Assembly: GCA_023091735.1 (NCBI GenBank)
Contig: JALKBU010000413.1
Span: forward strand, 1-41,910
DNA length: 41,910 nucleotides
Direction of reading: 5' to 3'
Source of the DNA: Trichomonas tenax
Taxonomy: Eukaryota; Parabasalia; Trichomonadida; Trichomonadidae
The notes beneath the pieces are model-generated. The model ran no database searches. It saw only the letters and a list, made by a program, of their open reading frames with translations, and was not told where the DNA came from. A program made the translations under genes and the position numbers. Shown here in pieces: positions 28,345-38,062 of the stretch (positions within the stretch are counted from its first letter, which is position 1; each line of letters starts with the position of its first letter).

Positions 28345-29808
28345 TCATGTATTCATATCCTGTATATCTTTTAGTTCACAAAGTTTGTCAAACAGAGTCT
28401 TTTCCAGATCTGTTTGATCTTCAATATCATCGAGAATATCGAACAAATCACTTTCTAAGATTTGTACAATGATTCTGTTTTCCATTACATAAGATCCTTC
28501 GGCAACAAAATGATTTAACATATGTATGATGTTCATGTAAAAGTCCCATTTATCTATTTGTGTTGCTACAGAACTATAATCACATAAAGTCTGCATCAAG
28601 CCATTCTCCAACAGCTCTCGAATTCTCTCGAAATATCTTTCTGATATTAAAGCATTGAAGAAAGGGAAACATTGAGATCTTTCTCTGCTGCTTCCTGATT
28701 CCATCTTTTTAAGCATAAAATTCATAACATCTGTTTGTAGAATTGCTTCAATAGCTTCATCATTGCCCATTTGGCATAGTTTAGCAAACAACAATGAAAA
28801 AGATTGTGGGAAGCAATTTTGTGCTGTTGCAGCTGTTTCTGGGATGTGTTTACAGAAAACATCAATGATTTCTTTTGGAACTTCTAAATTGATTTTGTTA
28901 CAAGCAGTTGTTAATAAATCGCACAGGCTCTGATCGAAATTGTATTCCGGCTGAATATCAATCAATGGATGAATTGCTTCTAGAAGGTCTGGAACTGTCT
29001 GTAAAACATCTTCATAAAATACACCTATAGAATTAATCAATCTGAATGTTTGTGCAAACATTGTTATCTGAGGATATTTGTTTCTTTCTGCTTCAAATCC
29101 ATTGTATATATGATTTCGCTCTTCACTGGATGCTGCATTATTTAATGCTTCATGAAATCTTTGATCAAATTCATTTTTAATTTCAGTAATAAATTTGATT
29201 GTAATTGGAACAGCAACTTTAACGTATTGAGTGTATATATCAACCAGAATATTGCACATATCTCTATTATATCCTTCTGAAAGTATTAAAAGCTGATTAA
29301 TCAATTTTGTATTTTGGATAAAAATTTGGTGGGAATAATTGTCGGGATTAAGTGTAAATTCAGCTATTTTCAATACGAAGTTGTGCTCGAGTAAAATTAT
29401 TTGTAATTTTGGATTATCAAAAATTATTTTGTCAAACCAACCGGCAATGCGGTAAAAAACATGGATAAACACTTCTACTAAGCCTGAATTAGCAAAAATT
29501 TCCAGGCTGTCAGACTTAGAAAGCCATTCACACATAAATGATGAAATATTATAAGGTTCTTTACCGGTATTGATATAATATTGTAGCATTTTTTCAATCA
29601 CTGCAGTATCTATTTCTACATCGCAGTCCAGTAATTTAATTAAATCTTTTATTAATTGTCGCATTTCTTCTTCTGGAACATTTGGATCCTCAAACTTCGT
29701 AATTGCATTGCTAAAGATCTCCCCTACATCATTTTCGAAAGCTTCTTTGTCATTTTCTTCCTCCACATTTTGTGCTTTCTTTGGTTTGATTTCATCTTTA
29801 TATTCCAT
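28345..29808 (-). CDS. Armadillo-like helical-repeat protein, function unknown
   Basis: I place the start at the ATG at 29808 (487 residues), not at the earlier in-frame ATG at 29925, because a strong initiator TCATTTT lies just 7 bases upstream. After an acidic, lysine-rich N terminus (MEYKDEIKPKKAQ) the protein is a series of amphipathic helix pairs, such as LVEVFIHVFYRIAGW, NTKLINQLLILSEG and SFSLLFAKLCQMGNDEAIEA, consistent with an ARM/HEAT solenoid. There is no signal peptide, membrane helix or catalytic motif. Trichomonads have many such orphan scaffold proteins. I recognise no specific family. The stop is TGA, unlike the TAAA ends of its neighbours. Confidence 0.7.
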   Translation of the reverse strand: MEYKDEIKPKKAQNVEEENDKEAFENDVGEIFSNAITKFEDPNVPEEEMRQLIKDLIKLLDCDVEIDTAVIEKMLQYYINTGKEPYNISSFMCEWLSKSDSLEIFANSGLVEVFIHVFYRIAGWFDKIIFDNPKLQIILLEHNFVLKIAEFTLNPDNYSHQIFIQNTKLINQLLILSEGYNRDMCNILVDIYTQYVKVAVPITIKFITEIKNEFDQRFHEALNNAASSEERNHIYNGFEAERNKYPQITMFAQTFRLINSIGVFYEDVLQTVPDLLEAIHPLIDIQPEYNFDQSLCDLLTTACNKINLEVPKEIIDVFCKHIPETAATAQNCFPQSFSLLFAKLCQMGNDEAIEAILQTDVMNFMLKKMESGSSRERSQCFPFFNALISERYFERIRELLENGLMQTLCDYSSVATQIDKWDFYMNIIHMLNHFVAEGSYVMENRIIVQILESDLFDILDDIEDQTDLEKTLFDKLCELKDIQDMNT

Positions 29809-29810
29809 CA

Positions 29811-29817
29811 AAAATGA
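29811..29817 (-). promoter_or_regulatory. Initiator of the armadillo-like gene
   Basis: Minus-strand TCATTTT with +1 at 29815 gives a 7-base leader to the ATG at 29808. It decides between the two candidate starts. Confidence 0.65.
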
Positions 29818-29970
29818 TGTCACCGAGGAAGTGAACTGATGAATTTTCAAAACTATCATTTGCATATATGGTATATATACTTTAGATGAAAAACATTTTG
29901 ATTCTTGTGACTTTTGAAAATGCAAATGAAGGTAAATGTGGATTGGAACTCAAAATTAAAAAAAGTTTTA

Positions 29971-31274
29971 CTCAAAATCGTCAGTATTTTTCCTTCTGAG
30001 GTGTAGTCCCGCGACCTTCATAACTTTTTATCTGATCAATATTTTTTCGATTTGAAAGTACTTTCATGTACATATTGATAGTTGTCCATCCAGTGGTATA
30101 GTGGCACAGTCTATATATCTATCAAATCATTGTTTGCATTACAAATCGTCCAAAAATATACGATTTCCAGCATAAATGTATGGACTAATATGCAGAATAT
30201 GATATTTTTATGTGTATTATTGATTCAAATGCCTCTTATACGCTTAAAATTAAAAACGCAACTAATTCATTAATTGATTTGAGGGCGATTATACACATGA
30301 AAGTTATTGAATTTGATGGAATTTGGATTTGCAGCCGTAATAATGTAAAATTTTAGAATTTTAGATTTGGCAATGAAAAAAAATTATGCGCTGATACACC
30401 ATCTTTCCTCAGCGCTGCATATTAGCGCATACATTTATGCTGGAAATCGTATATTTTTGGACGATTTGGAATGCAATCAATGATTTGATAGATATATAGA
30501 CTGTGCCACTTATACCACTGGATAGACAACTATCAATAAGTTCATGAAAGTACTTTCAAATCGGAAAATAGATTATTACAGCCTGAGGTTATCAATATGA
30601 TGACAACTAGAACAATTTAATGTTTCTTCTTCCTTCTTGTATTTCTACTGAATTATATTCTGGAATAAAGATCAAAGTCTATAATTTTATTCATTTTTAA
30701 AAGATATTATAAAATATTAATTTTGACGTCTTTTTAATGAAATATTACTTTGATATAATATTTTTATCACCACGATCTCAACTATAATTCAAGGCTAGCA
30801 ATTGTATATCTAACAAAAGCAAAATTTTGATCTGCTTTTACTTTCCAATTGAAAAATCTCATAAATAATAAAACCAAATCTAAAATTCTAAAATTTTACA
30901 TTATTACGGCTGCAAATCCAAATTCCATCAAATTCAATAACTTTCATGTGTATAATCGCCCTCAAATCAATTAATGAATTAGTTGCGTTTTTAATTTTAA
31001 GCGTATAAGAGGCATTTGAATCAATAATACACATAAAAATATCATATTCTGCATATTAGTCCATACATTTATGCTGGAAATCGTATATTTTTGGACGATT
31101 TGTAATGCAAACAATGATTTGATAGATATATAGACTGTGCCACTTATACCACTGGATGGACAACTATCAATATGTACATGAAAGTACTTTCAAATCGAAA
31201 AAATATTGATCAGATAAAAAGTTATGAAGGTCGCGGGACTACACCGCAGAAGGAAAATTTTTCCCCTCAAAATC
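29971..31274. mobile_element. Foldback element with ~390-bp inverted ends, Mutator-like (MULE) candidate
   Basis: Arms 29988-30370 and 30874-31257 are near-identical inverted copies, matching from TTTTCCTTCTG(A/C)GGTGTAG inward to TAGATTTGG. Outside them lie 8 poorly matched bases each side and then the same 9-mer CTCAAAATC (29971-29979 and 31266-31274), which looks like a target-site duplication. Long inverted ends and 9-bp duplications are features of Mutator-like elements, a group known in T. vaginalis. The ~500-bp centre has no transposase, so the element would be non-autonomous. It lies about 160 bases upstream of the armadillo-like gene start. Confidence 0.8.
30415..30576. repeat. Third, diverged partial copy of the element's arm
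   Basis: This segment of the centre matches bases about 31051-31205 of the right arm in the same orientation, with scattered changes (for example ATGGACAACTATC versus ATAGACAACTATC). It is more diverged than the two outer arms are from each other, so it is older or evolves without the correction that keeps the outer arms alike. Confidence 0.75.
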
Positions 31275-31792
31275 TTTATCGTCATGTCGCAACATATTTC
31301 AATTCTTTAATTCCTTGTCAATAATCTTTTATATAGCTATGTTATCGTCTATTCACAGCATAAGTTCAAAAGACGCATTTTCATCATCAAGTCATTTTAA
31401 AATTAGATTTATTTGAAAAATATAATCAAAACTTGTAATGAATAGATTATTAAGATGTGATTAAAAGCTGCGATTGAAGTATCAAATATTTGATAAGGGG
31501 ATCTAAAGAATAAACAAATCCTTTATCAATGAAATATTCTCCTCTCAAATTAAACCACAACGCTTTAATAATAATGATTAATAGGATTTAATTTACTGCA
31601 ATACATAGTTTAGATGTACCTTTTTATACCATATATAGAAAATATGTATGTTTACCAATACAATTCTATGGACTCAAACATTTGCAATTATTATGTTAAT
31701 TTTTTTTAAATATTTAGCATAAAACAAAGAGAACATGAAGATGTATTTGAATATTTGGGCAGTGGTGTATGAAATAAAGCATGTTATGAAAG
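31275..31792. other. Intergenic; nothing recognised
   Basis: About 520 AT-rich bases. I find no coding signal or repeat beyond simple A/T runs. Confidence 0.45.
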
Positions 31793-32247
31793 ATGAATGT
31801 TAGTGATAATTCACTTTTTGGATCAAAGAAGAAGAAAGAAAGCAAAAAAGTGGATGGAATGGGTTGTTAAGTATATTGTGGAAAACAACCCAGACAAACT
31901 TGTAGATCTGTCCAAAATCAGAGTGAGGACGCACAGGCAGATCCCTTGTGACTTTAATGGCCAAATATTGGAACTTCATAATCCACTTCCTCTTCATTTA
32001 GCGATTTATCTTGGAAAGAAAGAAGCTTTTGATGCTCTTTTATACGTTGGTGCTAATGTTAATGAAATAGATCCAAATTCGAAGGTTCTTCATCAAATTA
32101 TTGTTCTCCACTTCATATTGCCGCGTATACGAATGATATTTATGCCACAAAGATACTCTTGGCACGACATGCAGACCCAAATACAGTGAATGGAAGTAAA
32201 ATTCATTTTTTATTTACGAAACGCCGCTGCATATTGCAATAAAACTG
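31793..32247 (+). pseudogene. Frameshifted 5' part of the ankyrin/C2H2 gene
   Basis: Ankyrin-type coding sequence continues through three frames. An ATG at 31793 opens MNVSDNSLFGSKKKK but stops at 31868. The +1 frame carries WVVKYIVENNPDKLVDLSKI and the repeat LPLHLAIYLGKKEAFDALLY. After about 32085 another frame carries PLHIAAYTNDIYATKILLAR. Near 32197-32222 about 23 extra bases separate NTVNG from TPLHIAIKLMHYEIVKLL, which is in frame with the long ORF downstream. Either the 5' end has decayed, or the sequence has errors; the rest of the gene is intact. Confidence 0.7.
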
Positions 32248-35187
32248 ATGCACTATGAAATTGTTAAGCTTCTTGTTGATAAAGGTGCGAATGTTAATGC
32301 TCAAGATTCACAAGGATTTACTCCTTTATATCGTGCCATAAAAAGAGGAGATGCAAATGCATCTGCGTATTTAGTGAAACATAAATCGAGAACGGACTTT
32401 CTCACGGATACGAAATTAAATGCAATGAACTTGGCCGAAGATGGAAATAACACAATGATTCTCGAAATTTTATCAGGAAAATCTATTTTACTCAAATCTG
32501 TTACAAACGACTTGATTGAAGGTCCTATGAGCAGATTTGAATTATTTGATATTTTTGATTTTGAACTTCCGCTATTGCCTGCAACGGATCCGTTTGACAC
32601 ACAGCGCCATGTTGATCAGGAACCAATGCAGAAGCAATTTGATTATACATCGAAAAATGATTCGAATTATTCCGATTATAGGCATCAAAATCCACGAAAT
32701 CCAGATTCGCAATATCATCAAAGACCAAGCTATAGAAATCAGTCTTCAAGATATGATCAATATAATCCAGAAGCGCCAAAATTTGAGCAGAAATCAAGAA
32801 ATGAAAACATCATCGATCCTTCAAAATTTGATCAAAATCCAAGATACGAATCACATAATCCTGATGCTCCGAAATCAATACAAAGGCATAAATATAATTC
32901 TGAGCCTATTGATGCCGAAAAATTTGAGCAGAAATCGAAATATGAACAATATACGCCTGATGCCCAAAAATTCGAACAGAAAACAAAATTTGAGCCATAT
33001 GTTCCTGAATCATCAAGTTCAGAACAAAAACAAGAGTATGAACAAACGATTCCTCAAAGGCCAAGTTCAACGCCAATTAAGATTCAAATTGGAACACAGA
33101 AACAAGTTCCTGTTCCAGAAGCGCCAAAACAGCAAAAAGAAAAGTCTCAACAAATCGAAAAAACAAAACAAAACAGACCTAACCCATCAGATTTCATTCA
33201 AACGAAATATCAACCTCCGCCACCACAAAAATCTGATTTCAATCAAAAGTCGACAAACGAAAGACCACAAAAGCCATATAAAAAGAAAGAAAAGTCAACA
33301 CCGGACTTCAAAGAATACCGTCCAAATCAACCAAAGCAACAAGAAGCTACTAAGTTTAATATCGAAGTTAAAAAGAATGATTCAATTAAATTAGAAATCA
33401 CGAAATCAAACTCAACAAGTGATATTCCAAAAGAACAAGAAAATAAACCAGAAAAGCCAACGCATACTATAAAAATAGAAAAACCAAAGATTATTATATC
33501 AGCGAAGCCACAGGAACCACCTAAGCCAGTGGCCTTACCTGAAATTAAAATAGAAAAGCCCGTCTTTAAGATAACATTCCCAGAGAAAGGCAAACAATTA
33601 CTTATTCCTTCATTGAACGTAACAAAGAAGGAAGAGAAAACTGAATTTATTTCATGTCCTGTTTGCAAGTTTGCTGGCGTGAGAATTATATTTTTAGTTG
33701 AACATTTCGTTCAGAATCATCACATGAATCCTCAATTCGAAGCAGAGTTTGTTTTGTCAAAGTCAACAAAGACTCAAACAGCGATTTGTGCATCATGCAA
33801 CAACGCATTTCCAATCTCACAAATTCGCGCACACATTTTCTCTGAACACACTGATAATGTTTTAGAGTTTATTGCTTCGCAATCACAGACATCAACGATA
33901 TCTAAATTCTGTAGAGATTATCTCAACAAATCAAAGGAACCACCAAAACCAGAAACAGAAGCAACAAAGTCAGATGAACCAAAAGATAATGAATCTGATA
34001 AAAGCGAATCATATTCAGAGAAAAGCAGTACTGATGATGATTCATCAGAAGTTAGTGAAGCATATTCTGATGTCAGCGAAGATGATTCTGATGATGAAGA
34101 GGCAGATGCATATATGGCATTTGTCACGAGCACAATAGATATGAAAGGTTTGGCGGTATCATCGAAGAAGAGCGAAGAAAAAGTTGTTCAAACAAAGAAA
34201 ATCGAGGAAGAAGAGGAACCAAAGAAAGTTGAAGAAGAACCTGTTGAAGCAGAAGTTGATACATTCCAATTGCTTCAAAACTTATCATATGTAGAGAAAT
34301 TCATGAATATCGACAAAATGATTCAACTTACACCTGTTTGTCACTGCAAATTATGTCAGAAAGATTTCTCATGCTCTGTTGTTTTAATGAAACACTGTTT
34401 AGATAATCATGTTCCTAAATTCACACCACAGTTCCTTAAGATTCTCGATTTCATGAATCCAGGAATCACATTCGAGAAAACGGACAATGAATTGTTACTT
34501 GATCCATCATTGAAGATTCATCTTTGCTGCTATCCTCATCTTCGAGCACCAGAAAATCCACGTGTTGAGTTTGAGCTTGCTTTCCCTAACTTCCTTGCAT
34601 CTCTTTTAATCGAAGCTCTGTCTGTTGGAAAAGAGCAACAAATGATATATCCAAAGCTCTTCGACAACAACGTGATAATGCTTCATTTGCCAACTTTAAC
34701 ACCTTTCGTTGTTACTACTTACGAAAATGAAACTGTTTTCGGTGTTATTTCGACACCACAACTATCGGCTGATGAAATCGGACAAACACTTTCCAGTGTT
34801 GCAAATTTGGAGGAAAGTTTGGCGGTTTTAGCAATCAGATGCTCACACATCGATATTAATCACATGAATGATGACGAAATCTACAACATTGCAGAAATAA
34901 ATGGCTGCACAGCGCTTCATTCTGAGATCATTGTTGAAAACAATCTTAAAAGTTTCGACACTTTCTTCTTCTGTTCAAGTTGGACTGAACAGACAAAGGA
35001 GAACATCAAGAACAGCATCAGCGAGATCATATATTACAGCGAAGTAAGCACATGCAGCAAATGCGGAAAGATGTTTTTAACGAATAATATCGATGATAAA
35101 TGCGATGATGGAGAGAATCATGAAGTCAAAAATACAATATCTTCAGCAGAATTCTTCGAGTTTACTGTTGATGAATTCTCAGCATAA
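32248..35187 (+). CDS. Ankyrin-repeat protein with C2H2-type zinc fingers
   Basis: The intact frame codes 979 residues from the ATG at 32248. Residues 1-80 hold two ankyrin repeats (YEIVKLLVDKGANVNAQDSQ, TPLYRAIKRGDANASAYLVK); more lie in the broken region upstream. Residues about 110-330 are disordered, with degenerate repeats around KFEQKSKYEQYTPDAQ. Residues 330-465 are rich in K, P and E. C2H2-like fingers start at residues 470 (CPVCKFAG, then HFVQNHH), 514 (CASCNNAF, then HIFSEH) and 700 (CKLCQKDF, then HCLDNH), with a partial CSKCGKMF at 936. A very acidic stretch of S, D and E lies at about 575-625. No signal or membrane segment. It may be a nuclear or scaffolding protein. The whole-domain order is unusual. 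The stop runs into TAAA. Confidence 0.85.
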   Translation: MHYEIVKLLVDKGANVNAQDSQGFTPLYRAIKRGDANASAYLVKHKSRTDFLTDTKLNAMNLAEDGNNTMILEILSGKSILLKSVTNDLIEGPMSRFELFDIFDFELPLLPATDPFDTQRHVDQEPMQKQFDYTSKNDSNYSDYRHQNPRNPDSQYHQRPSYRNQSSRYDQYNPEAPKFEQKSRNENIIDPSKFDQNPRYESHNPDAPKSIQRHKYNSEPIDAEKFEQKSKYEQYTPDAQKFEQKTKFEPYVPESSSSEQKQEYEQTIPQRPSSTPIKIQIGTQKQVPVPEAPKQQKEKSQQIEKTKQNRPNPSDFIQTKYQPPPPQKSDFNQKSTNERPQKPYKKKEKSTPDFKEYRPNQPKQQEATKFNIEVKKNDSIKLEITKSNSTSDIPKEQENKPEKPTHTIKIEKPKIIISAKPQEPPKPVALPEIKIEKPVFKITFPEKGKQLLIPSLNVTKKEEKTEFISCPVCKFAGVRIIFLVEHFVQNHHMNPQFEAEFVLSKSTKTQTAICASCNNAFPISQIRAHIFSEHTDNVLEFIASQSQTSTISKFCRDYLNKSKEPPKPETEATKSDEPKDNESDKSESYSEKSSTDDDSSEVSEAYSDVSEDDSDDEEADAYMAFVTSTIDMKGLAVSSKKSEEKVVQTKKIEEEEEPKKVEEEPVEAEVDTFQLLQNLSYVEKFMNIDKMIQLTPVCHCKLCQKDFSCSVVLMKHCLDNHVPKFTPQFLKILDFMNPGITFEKTDNELLLDPSLKIHLCCYPHLRAPENPRVEFELAFPNFLASLLIEALSVGKEQQMIYPKLFDNNVIMLHLPTLTPFVVTTYENETVFGVISTPQLSADEIGQTLSSVANLEESLAVLAIRCSHIDINHMNDDEIYNIAEINGCTALHSEIIVENNLKSFDTFFFCSSWTEQTKENIKNSISEIIYYSEVSTCSKCGKMFLTNNIDDKCDDGENHEVKNTISSAEFFEFTVDEFSA

Positions 35188-35489
35188 ATAAAATATACTA
35201 TATATTATTATACTCAGTCGTTATCTATTCTTTAACATCAACTATAAAAAGAATGATTGATGATATCAAAAAGCATTCTTCTTATGGGTATAGAATGCGA
35301 TTAAAAGAAAATTTATGACAGAAAATGCTAGAAAGGCTTTTGTGCTATGAAATTCAGAAGTTCAGATATCGAAATGTTTTGAGAAATTGAGATAAAAAGA
35401 TTATTTTATATACTGTAATTGTTAATTTTCATTTTTTTATTTTCTCGTTTAAAAGCCATGTCTATGAGCGATCACACTCAGCTACGATC
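35188..35489. other. Intergenic
   Basis: About 300 AT-rich bases after the ankyrin/C2H2 gene with no recognised feature. Confidence 0.4.
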
Positions 35490-35695
35490 ATAGCAAACTC
35501 GATTTCTCATTCAATGAAAAGTGCGTTCCGTAAAATTTTAGCTTAAATCCAGGAACATATCGATTTGAAATATGGGGATCATCAGGAGGTGTTTCAGAAT
35601 CAGTTATAAATAAACCTCTTGGTGGGTATGTTACAGGGAAACTTGCTCTTAAAACAAAAGAGACATTTAGTATACTGATCCGAGAAAAAGGTTAA
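35490..35695 (+). pseudogene. Glycine-rich secreted/surface protein fragment
   Basis: One frame reads YDHSKLDFSFNEKCVP, a TAA, then LNPGTYRFEIWGSSGG and GGYVTGKLALKTKETFSILI before stopping at 35693. The LNPGTYxFExWGxSGG opening followed by GGYxxG is the start of the large glycine-rich protein family of trichomonads. Only this opening part is present. The in-frame stop and lack of continuation mark it as a remnant. Confidence 0.6.
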
Positions 35696-35697
35696 AT

Positions 35698-36780
35698 CTC
35701 TACCGAAATGTTGATGATGTGATGCGGTCTCTAACAAAAAATCAACTTGAAAAGGAATAAATTCAGCAAATCTTCTCCGAAATGTGTGATAAACAGAAAG
35801 AAACTACTATTAATCTTGCATCTATTGGGTTTATCATAGACTGTGTTTCACTTATACGTCCAAAATTTATTTTTGAACTTGCAAATTTTTTCAAAATGGC
35901 CCATGAACATCAACATTTTGATTATACACCTCAAAATGAAGACCTCAATAGTTTAGGTTTTCATTTCCCAGGTCAGAGTTCTGAAAGAAAAGCATCTGAT
36001 GTCATTAGCATTTATCCACTTGGAACCGTTTTGCATTCAGTTGCATGGAACAAACTTGAAGATCTCCAATCTGAGGCAAAGAAAGAAACATTTGATGTTC
36101 ATCAAAAGCATAATGGATTATCATTGATTGATGCAGCATGTAAATATGGATCAGAAAAATGTTTTGAATATCTCAAATTGATGGGAAGCACTATCATAAA
36201 TAAAACATTTGTTTATGCCGTTGAAGGAGGTAACAAAAGCATTGTCATGTCTTTATATAATGATGGCCATGCAATATCGGATGAAGATTTAGACGCAGCA
36301 ATTACTTATCACCATAATGAACAAAAAGGATCAATCGGAATGACAAATTCTGCGAAGAGCTTTTATTTTGGAAACTTCGAAGCCTTTTTATTTCTTACTG
36401 CAAATGAGAAATTAATTGGATTAGAATTCAAGTTTGCTCACCTATAACTCAAATCTATCAAAATCATTTTGTATCCATTATATAAAATTAATCATTCACA
36501 TTTTATCATCATTGTGATATAAATCTCCATTATCAATTGCCATTGAAATGAAATCACTTGAAATTGTTCAATATCTAGTTGAACATGGTTCTGATGTCAA
36601 TATGAAAGTCATCAATCATTCATATTTTATCATCATTATGATATCCAATCAATCATTCATATTTTATCATCATTATGATATAAATCCCCTTTATCAATTG
36701 CAATTGAAGTGAATTCTCTCTAAATTGTTCAATATCTAAAAATGAAAGACGCTAATGAATGAATATTCAACTGAGTGTTC
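35698..36780 (+). pseudogene. Ankyrin-repeat (DUF3447-type) protein, decayed
   Basis: The reading frame with YRNVDDVMRSLTKNQLEKE opens at 35701, hits TAA at 35758, and continues in frame as IQQIFSEM into the intact ORF 35782-36447 (221 codons). That ORF has the N-terminal region typical of these ankyrin proteins (INLASIGFIIDCVSLIRPKF, GLSLIDAACKYGSEKCFEYL, KTFVYAVEGGNKSIVMSLY). After its stop at 36447, ankyrin repeat code reappears out of frame (PLSIAIEMKSLEIVQYLVEH, near 36530-36590), with a decayed second copy. The missing start, the internal stop and the broken C terminus show decay. Intact relatives act as protein-interaction scaffolds; no function is inferred for this copy. Confidence 0.75.
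36491..36748. repeat. Decayed ~87-bp ankyrin-derived direct repeats
   Basis: Units 36491-36577 and 36652-36738 are alike (TCATTCA(C/T)ATTTTATCATCATT, then ATCAATTG(C)CATTGAA and AATTGTTCAATATCTA). A short third copy of the first ~36 bases sits at 36615-36648. They come from tandem ankyrin repeats that have lost their frame. Confidence 0.7.
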
Positions 36781-38062
36781 TATATTATTAAACAAAAATA
36801 TATCTAAAATATTTATCTTCTCGAATTGAGCACTCGTAATACATATAAACTCACGGTTTCACAACTTAATCATGGAAGTTCAATGCTATAAGATGAAAAT
36901 TATATCCAATTTTTAGTCAATAACTAGTGTTTCCCACCATACCATATATGTTCCAAAATTGGATGCATCAGGACAACCATGATGTTCCATAAAATTGTAT
37001 TAATACATAATGTCATATTTATGACTTAAAATGACTGGTGTGAATGCCCGATTTGAAAAATCAAAAGAAAGTTGCCCTTTCAAAAAATTACCCATTTTTA
37101 CAAAATCATCTGCTAGTTTCAGTTTTAAAATTTCTTTTGTTATGTGAAAAAAGCTTTGTTTGTTGGAAGCATGATTGGCCATTATATAGAAATTTGATAA
37201 ATCATAATATTAGTGCAAAAAGAATTGATAATAAATTCTGCTAAGTAAATATTTGACATGTAAATTTTTGTCATTTTTTGCAGAATTTTTGGAAGAAACA
37301 ACGCAAAAAGACAAACAGCAACAAAATAAAGTTCAGTGATGTCAACTTTCCACCACAGTTGTCCGATGTTTCCTTTGTTGTCCGCAAATTATCGGGATTA
37401 AACAATGAAAAATTTAAAGGAATCACAGATGTTTGTAAAAAAAAACTGCAATACACATAAAAACAATGCGTTATGGATTTTCAATGTATTGTTCTACTTT
37501 GCAACAATCAGAAGACATTTCTTTTTCTTTATAGATCGAATCTCAGGCGAAAAAATAACTCTTATTTTTAGCTATTAACATTATGAGTATGATATATAGC
37601 ATGAACATAGTGCAGAAAAATGCTTTAAATCACAAAATATCATTGTTGGCGAGTATGTATATATATAAATAAACAAGTTTTATTTTTTGCAGCTTCATGA
37701 TATGACCATACAGTATATAAATTCTATGAAAAAGAAGTTACAGAGCTTATGTTACCTGAATATCTGATATTCAGTATTCAACGCGAAATTAATGATAACA
37801 TGCACAGCAATGGTAAAAAATTCTGAACTCGGCTCAAAATTATGGCAAATGGAAACTCTATAAGTTAAAAATTTTAAGCAATAGTTGCTTTTGCAGCTTT
37901 CCATTTTATCATATTTATCCGAAACAATGAAAAGGAGAACAAATGGTACTTAGTAAATGACCAGCATTCTTATGTTTGCCAGCAAGACATATAATTATAT
38001 ATCAAGCTGTCTAATGTTTCCAGTTTTATTATACTTAAGTGATTTCAGTAAGTAAGGGATTT
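36781..38062 (+). other. Long gap with one possible coding scrap
   Basis: About 1.28 kb. The only piece with protein character is 37278-37460: an open frame without ATG coding FWKKQRKKTNSNKIKFSDVN and a basic 60-residue product; I do not recognise it. GACATGTAAA at 37256-37265 belongs to the recurrent motif. TTTTTTGCAG occurs at 37274-37283 and 37682-37691 with a shorter relative near 37890. A 40-codon open stretch at about 37703-37826 has no known motif. Confidence 0.4.

Noticed and set aside
29808..29925. A longer start for the armadillo-like gene at the ATG at 29925
   Set aside because: A strong initiator sits 7 bases before the ATG at 29808, which would place the longer start upstream of transcription.
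30082..30273. A 63-codon frame inside the left arm of the foldback element
   Set aside because: It starts at TTG, has no transposase or protein-like features, and falls wholly in the inverted repeat.
32197..32222. A ~23-base micro-intron in the ankyrin gene
   Set aside because: Removing the bases would restore the frame, and trichomonads do have very short introns, but the segment lacks the conserved ACTAACACACAG-type branch/3' end and other frameshifts lie nearby. An indel is simpler.
37274..37900. Three TTTTTTGCAG-like strings as splice acceptors
   Set aside because: They look like animal 3' splice sites, but trichomonad introns use a different fixed 3' motif, and no matching donor (GTATGT type) or joined reading frame was found.
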